The notes under the pieces were generated by a model. That model worked only from the letters and a program-made list of their open reading frames with translations, was not told the origin of the DNA and searched no databases. 5,453 nucleotides of DNA from an uncultured Alphaproteobacteria bacterium (GTDB taxonomy: Bacteria > Pseudomonadota > Alphaproteobacteria > Micropepsales > Micropepsaceae), in NCBI GenBank assembly GCA_937942205.1, contig CALDFO010000445.1, forward strand, positions 1 through 5,453, written 5' to 3'. A program made the translations under genes and the position numbers. The first letter of the stretch is position 1. Each line of letters starts with the position of its first letter. Positions 1 to 5,453 of the stretch are shown piece by piece.

Positions 1-1
1 T

Positions 2-490
2 ACCACGCTGGGGCTGGGCGGCCGCGACAAGTCCGCCACCGTGCCCAGCCAGGCGATTCCCGCCAACACGCCCGCCGGCCGCAAGAGCTGGAACGGCTGG
101 AACTGGAACAGCGATTACTGGCGGGGCCTGGCCGCGCCCTGGGGCGGGGCGCTGGGACCGGCGACCGATATCGTGAAATTCTATGACGAGTTCCTGCGCA
201 AGCGCGGCCGCATCCTCAAACCCGCCACCGAAGCCCTGATGATCGTCAACCAGTCGCCGCCCGGCGTGCATCCCCGTGGCCTGGGCTTCGACGTCGCGCC
301 GGGTGCCGGTTCGCCCGGATGCAGCCCGGCCACTTTCGGTCACAACGGCTCCACCGGTACGATGTCCTGGTGCGATCCGGCGACCGGCACCATCTGCGTG
401 GTGCTGACCACGCTGTATGAGGCGGCGGTGAAACCCCATCCGATGCGGCTGGTGTCGGAGCTGGTGGCCAAGGCCACGGCCAGGGCATAG
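2..490 (+). CDS. Beta-lactamase-fold serine hydrolase, C-terminal part (5' end outside window)
   Basis: The reading frame is open from the left edge, with no stop before 41, so the GTG at 41 is not a believable start. What is visible is the last 162 residues of a longer protein. The segment W-G-G-A-L-G-P-A-T-D-I-V-K-F (about 44-58 of the visible part), then an L-x-P-A-T-E-A-L-M helix, and F-G-H-N-G-S-T-G-T near residue 114, followed by a W-x-D-P-x-T-G turn and a hydrophobic strand, is the usual C-terminal half of the class C beta-lactamase / penicillin-binding-protein-like family (PF00144). H-N-G would be the third active-site motif, equivalent to KTG or HTG. The catalytic Ser-x-x-Lys and Tyr-x-Asn motifs would lie upstream and cannot be checked. 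Most members of this family are esterases, peptidases or hydrolases of unknown substrate rather than resistance enzymes. The next gene starts 12 bases downstream, so co-transcription with the sugar-acid dehydratase is likely. The family call is good; the substrate is unknown. Confidence 0.83.
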   Translation, partial: TTLGLGGRDKSATVPSQAIPANTPAGRKSWNGWNWNSDYWRGLAAPWGGALGPATDIVKFYDEFLRKRGRILKPATEALMIVNQSPPGVHPRGLGFDVAPGAGSPGCSPATFGHNGSTGTMSWCDPATGTICVVLTTLYEAAVKPHPMRLVSELVAKATARA

Positions 491-502
491 GGCGGCTCGC
501 CG

Positions 503-2005
503 ATGGCGTCATTCCTGCGGCTGCATCCGTCCGACAATGTCGTGGTGGCGGTGAAAGGCTTGTCCCCCGGCGAGACGGTCGAGGATGTGACGGTGATCCG
601 CCGCATTCCGCCCGGTCACAAGGTGGCCGCGCGCACCATCGTCAAAGGAGCGCCTGCGCTGAAATTCGGCCAAGTGATCGGCTTCGCGCTGGCCGACATC
701 GCGCCGGGCGACTGGGTGCATGAACACAATATCGGCTTTCACGCCGTGGACCGCGATTATGAATTCGGGGTCGACGCCCGCGACCCGGCGGCGGTGGCCG
801 CGCCTGCCACCTTCCAGGGCTACCGGCGCGCCAACGGCAAGGTCGGCACCCGCAATTATCTGGGCATCCTGACCAGCGTGAACTGCTCGGCCACCGTGGC
901 GCGGCTGATCGCGCGCGAGGTGGAAAAGCGCGGCCTGCTGGACGCCTATCCGCAGGTGGACGGGGTGATCCCGTTGGTGCATGGCCATGGTTGCGGCATG
1001 GACAGCAAGGGCGAAGGTTATGAGGTGCTCAAGCGCACCCAATGGGGCTATGCCGCCAATCCCAACATGGGCGCGGTGCTGGTGGTGGGGCTGGGCTGCG
1101 AGACCTTCCAGATCGCGCGCTGGAAACAGGCGTACGGCATCGCCGAGGGCGACACCTTCCGCTCGCTGACGATCCAGGAGGTGGGCGGCACCCGCAAGGC
1201 GGTGGAGCAGGGGCTGGCGGCGGTGGCCGACATGCTGCCCATCGTCGGCGCGGCCCGGCGCAGCACCGCGCCCGCTTCGGAACTGATGCTGGGCCTGCAA
1301 TGCGGTGGCAGCGACGGCTATAGCGGCATCACCGCCAACCCCGCCTTGGGTGCGGCGGTGGATCTTCTGGTGGCGCATGGCGGCACCGCCATTCTCTCGG
1401 AAACCCCCGAAATCTATGGCGCCGAACATCTGCTCACCCGCCGCGCCGCGCCCGAGGTCGGCCGCAGGCTGATCGAGCGCATCCGCTGGTGGGAGGATTA
1501 TACCCGCCGCAACGCGGGCGACATGAACAACAATCCCTCGCCCGGCAACAAGGCGGGCGGGCTGACCACCATCCTGGAAAAGTCGCTGGGCGCGGCGGCC
1601 AAGGGCGGCACCCTGCGTCTCAAGGCGGTCTATGAATATGCCGAGCCGGTGACCGAAAAGGGCTTCGTCTTCATGGACACGCCCGGCTACGACCCCGTTT
1701 CGGCCACCGGCCAGGTGGCGGGCGGCGCGAACATTCTGTGCTTCACCACCGGGCGCGGCTCGGCCTATGGCTGCAAGCCGACGCCGTCGATCAAGCTGGC
1801 CACCAACACGCCGGTCTATGAACGCATGACCGACGACATGGACATCAATTGCGGCGATGTGCTGGACGGCGTTTCCATCCAGGACAAGGGCCATGAAATC
1901 TTCCAGACCATCCTGCGGGTGGCCTCCGGGGCGGCTTCCAAGTCCGAGATACTGGGCTATGGCGATGCCGAATTCGTGCCCTGGCAGATCGGCGCGACCA
2001 TGTAG
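503..2005 (+). CDS. uxaA: Altronate/galactarate dehydratase family protein (UxaA/GarD type)
   Basis: This encodes a 500-residue protein, close to the usual size of UxaA (about 495) and GarD (about 520). These enzymes remove water from a sugar acid: altronate to 2-keto-3-deoxygluconate (UxaA), or galactarate to 5-keto-4-deoxyglucarate (GarD), in the cytoplasm and in a metal-dependent way. Residues 4-80 form the N-terminal SAF domain, including P-G-H-K (37-40) and the conserved V-H-E-H-N (72-76). The catalytic region follows, with G-Y-R-R-A-N-G-K-V-G-T-R-N (106-118), H-G-H-G-C-G-M (160-166), G-L-G-C-E (196-200), Q-C-G-G-S-D-G-Y-S-G (266-275), N-P-S-P-G-N-K-A-G-G (344-353), F-T-T-G-R-G-S (414-420) and D-M-D-I-N-C-G (445-451). 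Both domains are intact and fused; in some bacteria they are separate subunits. The ATG at 503 aligns with the normal family N-terminus, preceded by a weak AGGG at 489-492. The symbol is family-level only: altronate versus galactarate is not settled by sequence, because motifs from both subfamilies are present. Confidence 0.88.
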   Translation: MASFLRLHPSDNVVVAVKGLSPGETVEDVTVIRRIPPGHKVAARTIVKGAPALKFGQVIGFALADIAPGDWVHEHNIGFHAVDRDYEFGVDARDPAAVAAPATFQGYRRANGKVGTRNYLGILTSVNCSATVARLIAREVEKRGLLDAYPQVDGVIPLVHGHGCGMDSKGEGYEVLKRTQWGYAANPNMGAVLVVGLGCETFQIARWKQAYGIAEGDTFRSLTIQEVGGTRKAVEQGLAAVADMLPIVGAARRSTAPASELMLGLQCGGSDGYSGITANPALGAAVDLLVAHGGTAILSETPEIYGAEHLLTRRAAPEVGRRLIERIRWWEDYTRRNAGDMNNNPSPGNKAGGLTTILEKSLGAAAKGGTLRLKAVYEYAEPVTEKGFVFMDTPGYDPVSATGQVAGGANILCFTTGRGSAYGCKPTPSIKLATNTPVYERMTDDMDINCGDVLDGVSIQDKGHEIFQTILRVASGAASKSEILGYGDAEFVPWQIGATM

Positions 2006-2039
2006 GCGCCACCGGGCAATATCCATGCACCGGGAAGGT

Positions 2040-2061
2040 GATTGGTAAATGGTCGCCAATC
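2040..2061. repeat. Small inverted repeat in the uxaA-ydbH gap
   Basis: GATTGG (2040-2045) and CCAATC (2056-2061) are perfect 6-base inverted arms around a 10-base loop. A second, weaker hairpin, CACC-GGGAA-GGTG, sits just upstream at 2028-2040. There is no following T-run, so it does not read as an intrinsic terminator of the dehydratase gene. It could be an operator half-site pair, a small mRNA hairpin around the possible leader ORF start at 2049, or chance. CACCGGG also occurs twice, at 2010-2016 and 2028-2034. I see no convincing sigma-70-type promoter in 2006-2113. Confidence 0.3.
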
Positions 2062-2117
2062 GGTCTTTCGCGCGTTACCGTGATGCAATGGCTCCGGGCG
2101 CAATGACCCTGCAATGA
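2049..2117 (+). CDS. Possible 22-codon leader ORF overlapping the ydbH start
   Basis: A short open frame begins with ATG at 2049 and ends with TGA at 2115-2117. The TGA overlaps the ATG of ydbH (2114-2116) as ATGA, the classic arrangement for translational coupling. A purine-rich GGGAAGG (2032-2038) lies 10 bases upstream and is a better ribosome binding site than anything in front of ydbH itself. The predicted peptide is basic in its first half (residues R5, R9 and R11) and resembles no family I know. It may be a leader peptide whose only job is to deliver ribosomes to ydbH. It is equally possible that the overlap is accidental; 22 open codons are common in G+C-rich DNA. Confidence 0.28.
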   Translation: MVANRSFARYRDAMAPGAMTLQ

Positions 2118-4795
2118 TCTTGACACGCCGCCACTGGATCGCATTGGCCGTTGCCGGCCTGCTGGCCCTGCTGCTGGCGCTGTGGGTGTCGCGCGCCCTG
2201 CTGGCCGAGACGCTGGCCAACCGCTATTTCCGCGAACATGGCATCGCCTCCTCGGTCGAGATCGGCGCGCTGGGGCTGTCGGGCGCTTCGGCCCGCTTCG
2301 CGCTGGGTCCGGCGGAGGCGCCCGATATCGCCGCCGAGCAGTTGGAGCTGCGCTTCGATCCCTTGAGCCTCATTCCGCGTGTGGTTGAGGTGCGGCTGGT
2401 CAATCCGGTGATACGCGCGACGGTACAGCCCGACGGCCGCGTCACTTTGGGCTCGCTGCAAGCCTGGATCGAATCCCTGGCGCGGCAGGAAGGCAAGTCG
2501 CGCTTCATCAGCGACGATCTCACTGTGGCCCTGACCGGCCTGCGCGCCCTGCTGGCGACGCCGGGCGGGCCGGTGGAAATCGGCGGCGATGTCCGGCTGG
2601 TCAAGAATCTGCCGGTGTCGGCGGCGTTGCGGGTCCGGCCCGGCGTATTGGCCTGGCGCGACATGCGCGCCACGGTGCGCGCCGCGACCCTGACCTATGA
2701 CAGCGGCGGCGGGGCGCTGACGGTGCGCTTTACCGGCGATCTGCAGACGCCAAAGGCGGCGGCGCAGGCCGTACAGGCCGATGTCACGGCGCGCGGCCTG
2801 CATTGGGAGAACCGCGACGGGGCGCTGCATGTCACCGCGCCGAACCTGCGGCTGCGCCTGGCCGCCGACCGGATGACGGCGGGCGTGACCGTCCATGCCC
2901 TGACGGCCGACATCGCCGCGCGCATCCTGGCGCTGGTGCTGGGGGCGCGGCGGGACATGCGCGCCGATCTCACCGTCACCGCCTCGGGCGAGATGCCGCC
3001 GGACGCGGTTAAGGGGGTGCGCGCCGCCGATCCGGTGCTGGGCGCGGCGCTGGCCGCCAACCTGGCCTCGGTGACGCTGACGGCGGGCGCGCAGGTTGAA
3101 CTGAAAGGCGAGACGCTCGCCCTCAGCTTCGCGCCGTCGCAGGTCAAAGGCGCGCGGGGCGCGGTGTTGCGGCTGGCGGCGCTGGCGCTGCGGGATTTCC
3201 CCGCCAGTCCGAAGGGGCGCATGGAGGTTTCGCTGGCCGGCGGCGGCCTGCCTTCGGCGCGGCTGACGGCGCGCAATTTCCAGGGCGGCAACGGCCGCTA
3301 CAGCGCCGACGCCGCGATCAGCGCCCGTTTCGGCTATGCCATGTTGCGGGGCGCGGAATTCTCCACCGACGCCATCCTGCAATGGCGCGATGACAGGCTG
3401 GCGCTGACGCCGCAATCCTGCCTGCGTTTCGGGCTGCAATCCTTCCGCCCCGGCGCGACCGACATGGCGCGGCAGGCGCGGGCCAGCCTGTGTCCGTTGC
3501 GCGGCCGGCCGCTGCTCACCGTCAAGGGTGCGGACTGGACCTTCGACGGCATGGCGCGGGGTATCTCCGCCATCCTGCCGCTGGCCGATGTGGCGATCAG
3601 CGAGGCGGCCGCGCAGCTGTCCTTCTCCGGCCATGGTGCCGATTTCACCGGCACCGCCCAGGTGACCGGAGCCCGTCTCAGCGACCGCGCCCCCGGGCCG
3701 CGCTTCCATCCGCTGCTGGCCGATGGCGATGTCACGCTGGCCGGGGGCGTGTGGAAGGGCCGTTTTTCCCTGTCCAGCGAGAAGAAGCATCCGGTGGCGG
3801 ATGTCACCTTCAACCATGTGATGGCGACCGGCGCCGGCGCGGCGCACATTGCCGCGCCCGCCCTGAGCTTCGCGCCGGAGCAATTGCAGCCGGTGGACCT
3901 GTCGCCCCTGCTGGCGGTGTTCCGCCGCGCCGAAGGCAAGGTGGATTTCGCGGGGGACATCAGCTGGACCCGCGCCGCCATCCTCAGCAACGGCCGCCTG
4001 GATGTCGGCAGCCTGGACTTCCTGTCGCCGATGGGCCGCGCCCGCGCCGTCAAGACCCGGATGGTCTTTACCTCGCTGCTGCCGCCCACCACCGCCGACA
4101 ACCAGCAAGTCACCATTTCGCGCATCGAATGGACGCTGCCCTTCAGCGGCGTGGACCTGCGTTTCGGATTCAATCCCGCCACCGTCAAGGTCGCCGCCGT
4201 CAGCAGCGGCTGGGCGGAAGGGCGCGCATCGCTGGGCGGCTTCACCGTCAACCTGGCCAATCCCACGGCGATCAGCGGCGCGGCGCAACTGTCCGGCATC
4301 TCGCTGGCCGCGCTGGTGTCGGCCTCCAATCTGGGCGGGCGGGTGAAGATGGAGGGCAAGGTGTCGGGCACGGTGCCTTTTATCTCCGGGCCCGACGGTA
4401 TCCGCATCGCCAATGGCCGCATCGCCGCCGACGGGCCGGGGCGGCTTGCGATCGACCGCCCCCTCTGGACCAAGGGCGAGCCGACCGCCAATGCGGTGCA
4501 GGATTTCGCCTATCAGGCGCTGGAGAACATGGCGTTCGAGTCCCTGACCGCCGAGCTCAACTCCATCGCCAATGGCCGCCTGCAGATCGTCTTCCACATC
4601 AAGGGCAGAAGCGACCCACCCAAGGCCCAGACGGCGGACATCGCCCTTTCCGACATTGTGGACGGCACCGCCCTGCAAAAGCCGGTGCCGCTGCCCAGCG
4701 GTACGCCCATCGACCTGACGCTGGACGCCTCCCTTAATTTTGACGAACTCTTGAAATCCTATGCCGAGGCGTGGTCAAACACCCTCAATCCGTAG
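2114..4795 (+). CDS. ydbH: YdbH family AsmA-like intermembrane phospholipid transport protein
   Basis: This encodes 893 residues, near the length of E. coli YdbH (about 880). Family knowledge: YdbH is an inner-membrane-anchored, periplasm-spanning AsmA-like protein that works partly redundantly with TamB and YhdP in phospholipid transfer to the outer membrane. Seen here: basic residues (R5, R6, H7) precede one transmembrane helix at about 8-30. A long periplasmic region of short alternating beta-strand segments follows, as expected of a lipid-carrying groove. The C-terminal YdbH-type domain (about 660-890) includes E-G-K-V-S-G (747-752), G-P-G-R-L (774-778), A-L-E-N (from 802) and N-G-R-L-Q-I-V-F-H-I-K-G (820-831), which are typical of this family. 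The only two cysteines, C436 and C460, could form a disulfide. The ATG at 2114 is the first ATG in frame after a TGA at 2081. It lacks a clear ribosome binding site, so coupling to a short upstream ORF is possible. The genes for YnbE and YdbL follow at 36 and 28 bases, as in E. coli. Confidence 0.9.
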   Translation: MILTRRHWIALAVAGLLALLLALWVSRALLAETLANRYFREHGIASSVEIGALGLSGASARFALGPAEAPDIAAEQLELRFDPLSLIPRVVEVRLVNPVIRATVQPDGRVTLGSLQAWIESLARQEGKSRFISDDLTVALTGLRALLATPGGPVEIGGDVRLVKNLPVSAALRVRPGVLAWRDMRATVRAATLTYDSGGGALTVRFTGDLQTPKAAAQAVQADVTARGLHWENRDGALHVTAPNLRLRLAADRMTAGVTVHALTADIAARILALVLGARRDMRADLTVTASGEMPPDAVKGVRAADPVLGAALAANLASVTLTAGAQVELKGETLALSFAPSQVKGARGAVLRLAALALRDFPASPKGRMEVSLAGGGLPSARLTARNFQGGNGRYSADAAISARFGYAMLRGAEFSTDAILQWRDDRLALTPQSCLRFGLQSFRPGATDMARQARASLCPLRGRPLLTVKGADWTFDGMARGISAILPLADVAISEAAAQLSFSGHGADFTGTAQVTGARLSDRAPGPRFHPLLADGDVTLAGGVWKGRFSLSSEKKHPVADVTFNHVMATGAGAAHIAAPALSFAPEQLQPVDLSPLLAVFRRAEGKVDFAGDISWTRAAILSNGRLDVGSLDFLSPMGRARAVKTRMVFTSLLPPTTADNQQVTISRIEWTLPFSGVDLRFGFNPATVKVAAVSSGWAEGRASLGGFTVNLANPTAISGAAQLSGISLAALVSASNLGGRVKMEGKVSGTVPFISGPDGIRIANGRIAADGPGRLAIDRPLWTKGEPTANAVQDFAYQALENMAFESLTAELNSIANGRLQIVFHIKGRSDPPKAQTADIALSDIVDGTALQKPVPLPSGTPIDLTLDASLNFDELLKSYAEAWSNTLNP

Positions 4796-4819
4796 GGCGT
4801 CGTGACTGCCCGGCCGCGC

Positions 4820-4824
4820 AGGAG
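4820..4824 (+). promoter_or_regulatory. Ribosome binding site of ynbE
   Basis: AGGAG lies 7 bases before the ATG at 4832 and 4 bases before the ATG at 4829. The spacing favours 4832. It rules against the longer GTG start at 4802, which would add an arginine-rich extension in front of the lipoprotein signal and would place this site inside the gene. Confidence 0.75.
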
Positions 4825-4831
4825 CGCCATG

Positions 4832-5017
4832 ATGATATTCGCCAGGACCGTTCTTGCCGCTGGTGTTTGCGCCGTCGCCGCGTTGGGCGCCTGCACCCCC
4901 ACCATCCGGGTGGAAGTGGCGCCGATCAACATCTATGCCAAGCTCGAAGCCGATGTGCGGGTCCGCCTGGACAAGGAAGTCCAGAACCAGATCCAGCAGA
5001 ATCCCGACCTGTTCTAA
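4832..5017 (+). CDS. ynbE: YnbE family outer membrane lipoprotein
   Basis: This encodes a 61-residue precursor (62 if the tandem ATG at 4829 is used). It has a lipoprotein signal peptide: a short N-terminus with R5, a hydrophobic stretch to about residue 18, and the lipobox L18-G19-A20-C21. The Cys would be lipidated. The next residue is Thr rather than Asp, so Lol sorting to the outer membrane is expected. The mature part is only about 41 residues: an alternating strand-like segment (I-R-V-E-V then I-N-I-Y-A-K-L) followed by a charged stretch ending in N-P-D-L-F. The C-T-P-x-I start and the D-L-F end match E. coli YnbE as I remember it. Family knowledge: YnbE stacks by beta-strand augmentation onto the C-terminal end of YdbH, completing the bridge to the outer membrane. 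The gene sits directly after ydbH and is almost certainly in the same transcript. Its size makes it easy for gene callers to miss. Confidence 0.9.
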   Translation: MIFARTVLAAGVCAVAALGACTPTIRVEVAPINIYAKLEADVRVRLDKEVQNQIQQNPDLF

Positions 5018-5033
5018 TCCCCCGATTTAAGCC

Positions 5034-5037
5034 GAGG
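5034..5037 (+). promoter_or_regulatory. Ribosome binding site of ydbL
   Basis: GAGG lies 8 bases before the ATG at 5046, in the 28-base gap after ynbE. It supports this start and independent ribosome loading for ydbL within the operon mRNA. Confidence 0.65.
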
Positions 5038-5045
5038 TAGCAGAC

Positions 5046-5399
5046 ATGCGCTTCAAGACCCTCAAGATCGCCGCCGCCGCCCTGATGCTGGCCTTCGCCG
5101 CCACGCCCGCCCTGGCCGACCTCGCCGCCGACAAGGCCGCCGTCGAAGCCGCCAAGGCGGCGGGCACGGTGGGCGAGCAGGGCGACGGCTATCTGGGCAT
5201 CGTCTCCTCCGCCGACGGCACCGTGACCGCGGCGGTCAACGCCATCAATGCGGGCCGCGCCGATGTCTATGCCCAGACCGCCGCCAAGTCGGGCGCGACG
5301 TCCGATGCCGCCGGTCAGGCCACGGGCGCGCAGCTGATCGCGCGCACCCCGGCGGGCCAGTATGTCAAGCCGCTGGGCGGCGGCTGGACTCGTAAATAA
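5046..5399 (+). CDS. ydbL: YdbL family (DUF1318) periplasmic protein
   Basis: This encodes 117 residues. A Sec signal peptide is clear: R2, K4 and K7, a hydrophobic core at about 8-19, then T-P-A-L-A before D25, so signal peptidase I would cut after A24 and leave a mature protein of 93 residues. The mature part begins with an Ala/Lys/Asp-rich helix (25-40), then V-G-E-Q-G-D-G-Y-L-G (42-51), V-N-A-I-N-A-G-R (64-71) and the C-terminal I-A-R-T-P-A-G-Q-Y-V-K-P-L-G (98-111) ending in W-T-R-K. Each block has a counterpart in E. coli YdbL (for example V-G-E-x-x-x-G-Y-L, I-N-A-E-R and A-x-P-G-E-Y-V, as I remember it). Family knowledge: YdbL acts in the periplasm as a chaperone-like partner that limits uncontrolled multimerisation of YnbE so it can join YdbH properly. 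It is third in the operon after ydbH and ynbE. No intrinsic terminator is visible in the 54 bases that follow. Confidence 0.91.
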   Translation: MRFKTLKIAAAALMLAFAATPALADLAADKAAVEAAKAAGTVGEQGDGYLGIVSSADGTVTAAVNAINAGRADVYAQTAAKSGATSDAAGQATGAQLIARTPAGQYVKPLGGGWTRK

Positions 5400-5423
5400 G
5401 CCCCGTAAGTCATCCGCAAATCA

Positions 5424-5453
5424 TCAGAACGGCCGGAAGCCCTTGGCCTGCCA
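5424..5453 (-). CDS. Possible C-terminal nine codons of a converging gene
   Basis: Read on the - strand from the right edge, one frame gives W-Q-A-K-G-F-R-P-F followed by TGA at 5426-5424. This looks like a natural protein end, and a converging neighbour 24 bases past ydbL would explain why no further + strand gene begins here. The stretch is far too short to assign a family. A second - strand frame also stays open to a stop about 12 bases further on, so the frame choice is uncertain. Confidence 0.2.
   Translation of the reverse strand, partial: WQAKGFRPF

Noticed and set aside
41..43. GTG at 41 as the start of the serine hydrolase
   Set aside because: The frame is open to the left edge and the visible part corresponds only to the C-terminal half of the family, so the gene begins outside the window.
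509..2059. 516-codon open frame on the - strand opposite the dehydratase gene
   Set aside because: It has the same cause. The + strand frame carries all the dehydratase family motifs, and the antisense product is His/Arg/Ala/Gly-rich without recognisable structure.
2075..4678. 867-codon open frame on the - strand opposite ydbH
   Set aside because: It is a mirror of strong GC bias at third codon positions. The product is an unnatural Arg/Gln/Gly/His/Ala-rich string with no domain pattern, while the + strand frame has a transmembrane anchor, a YdbH domain and conserved operon context.
3490..4737. 415-codon + strand frame inside ydbH in another phase
   Set aside because: The Arg/Gly/His-rich composition is typical of out-of-phase reading of GC-rich coding DNA, and it lies wholly within a well-supported gene.
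4802..4831. GTG start at 4802 for ynbE
   Set aside because: It would add an Arg-rich extension before the lipoprotein signal, has no ribosome binding site, and lies upstream of the clear AGGAG at 4820-4824.
5431..5448. GGCC...GGCC near the right edge as a terminator stem
   Set aside because: GGCC is self-complementary and common in this GC-rich DNA. The arms are only 4 bases and no T-run follows.

Overview
The window is G+C-rich chromosomal DNA, roughly two thirds G+C by eye. The codon usage is strongly GC-biased, which also leaves very long spurious reading frames on the antisense strand. The gene content points to a Gram-negative proteobacterium, and the style of the proteins suggests an alphaproteobacterium (Caulobacterales, Sphingomonadales or Rhizomicrobium-like). 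That placement is an inference; there is no rRNA or other marker gene here. All five confident genes lie on the + strand and coding density is very high. I see no tRNA, rRNA, CRISPR array, insertion sequence, attachment site or origin.

Region 1 (1-2005) holds the 3' end of a beta-lactamase-fold serine hydrolase gene that enters from the left edge. Twelve bases later comes a full-length 500-codon altronate/galactarate dehydratase family gene (UxaA/GarD type, with an N-terminal SAF domain and a C-terminal dehydratase region). The tight spacing suggests one transcript, probably part of a sugar-acid (hexuronate or aldarate) catabolic locus that continues to the left.

Region 2 (2006-2113) is a 108-base gap with two small inverted repeats and a possible 22-codon leader ORF. 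Its stop overlaps the start of the next gene as ATGA. The next gene has no convincing ribosome binding site of its own.

Region 3 (2114-5399) is a three-gene cell-envelope operon, ydbH-ynbE-ydbL. The first gene encodes a large inner-membrane-anchored AsmA-like protein of 893 residues. The second encodes a tiny outer-membrane lipoprotein (YnbE family). The third encodes a secreted periplasmic protein (YdbL/DUF1318 family). In E. coli, YdbH is one of three partly redundant AsmA-like proteins (with TamB and YhdP) implicated in moving phospholipids from the inner to the outer membrane. YnbE extends YdbH at the outer membrane by beta-strand augmentation, and YdbL restrains YnbE self-assembly. The same order, topology signals and conserved terminal motifs are present here, so this is most likely an intermembrane lipid-transfer bridge.

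The last 54 bases (5400-5453) hold no clear terminator. On the - strand they may contain the last nine codons of a converging gene.
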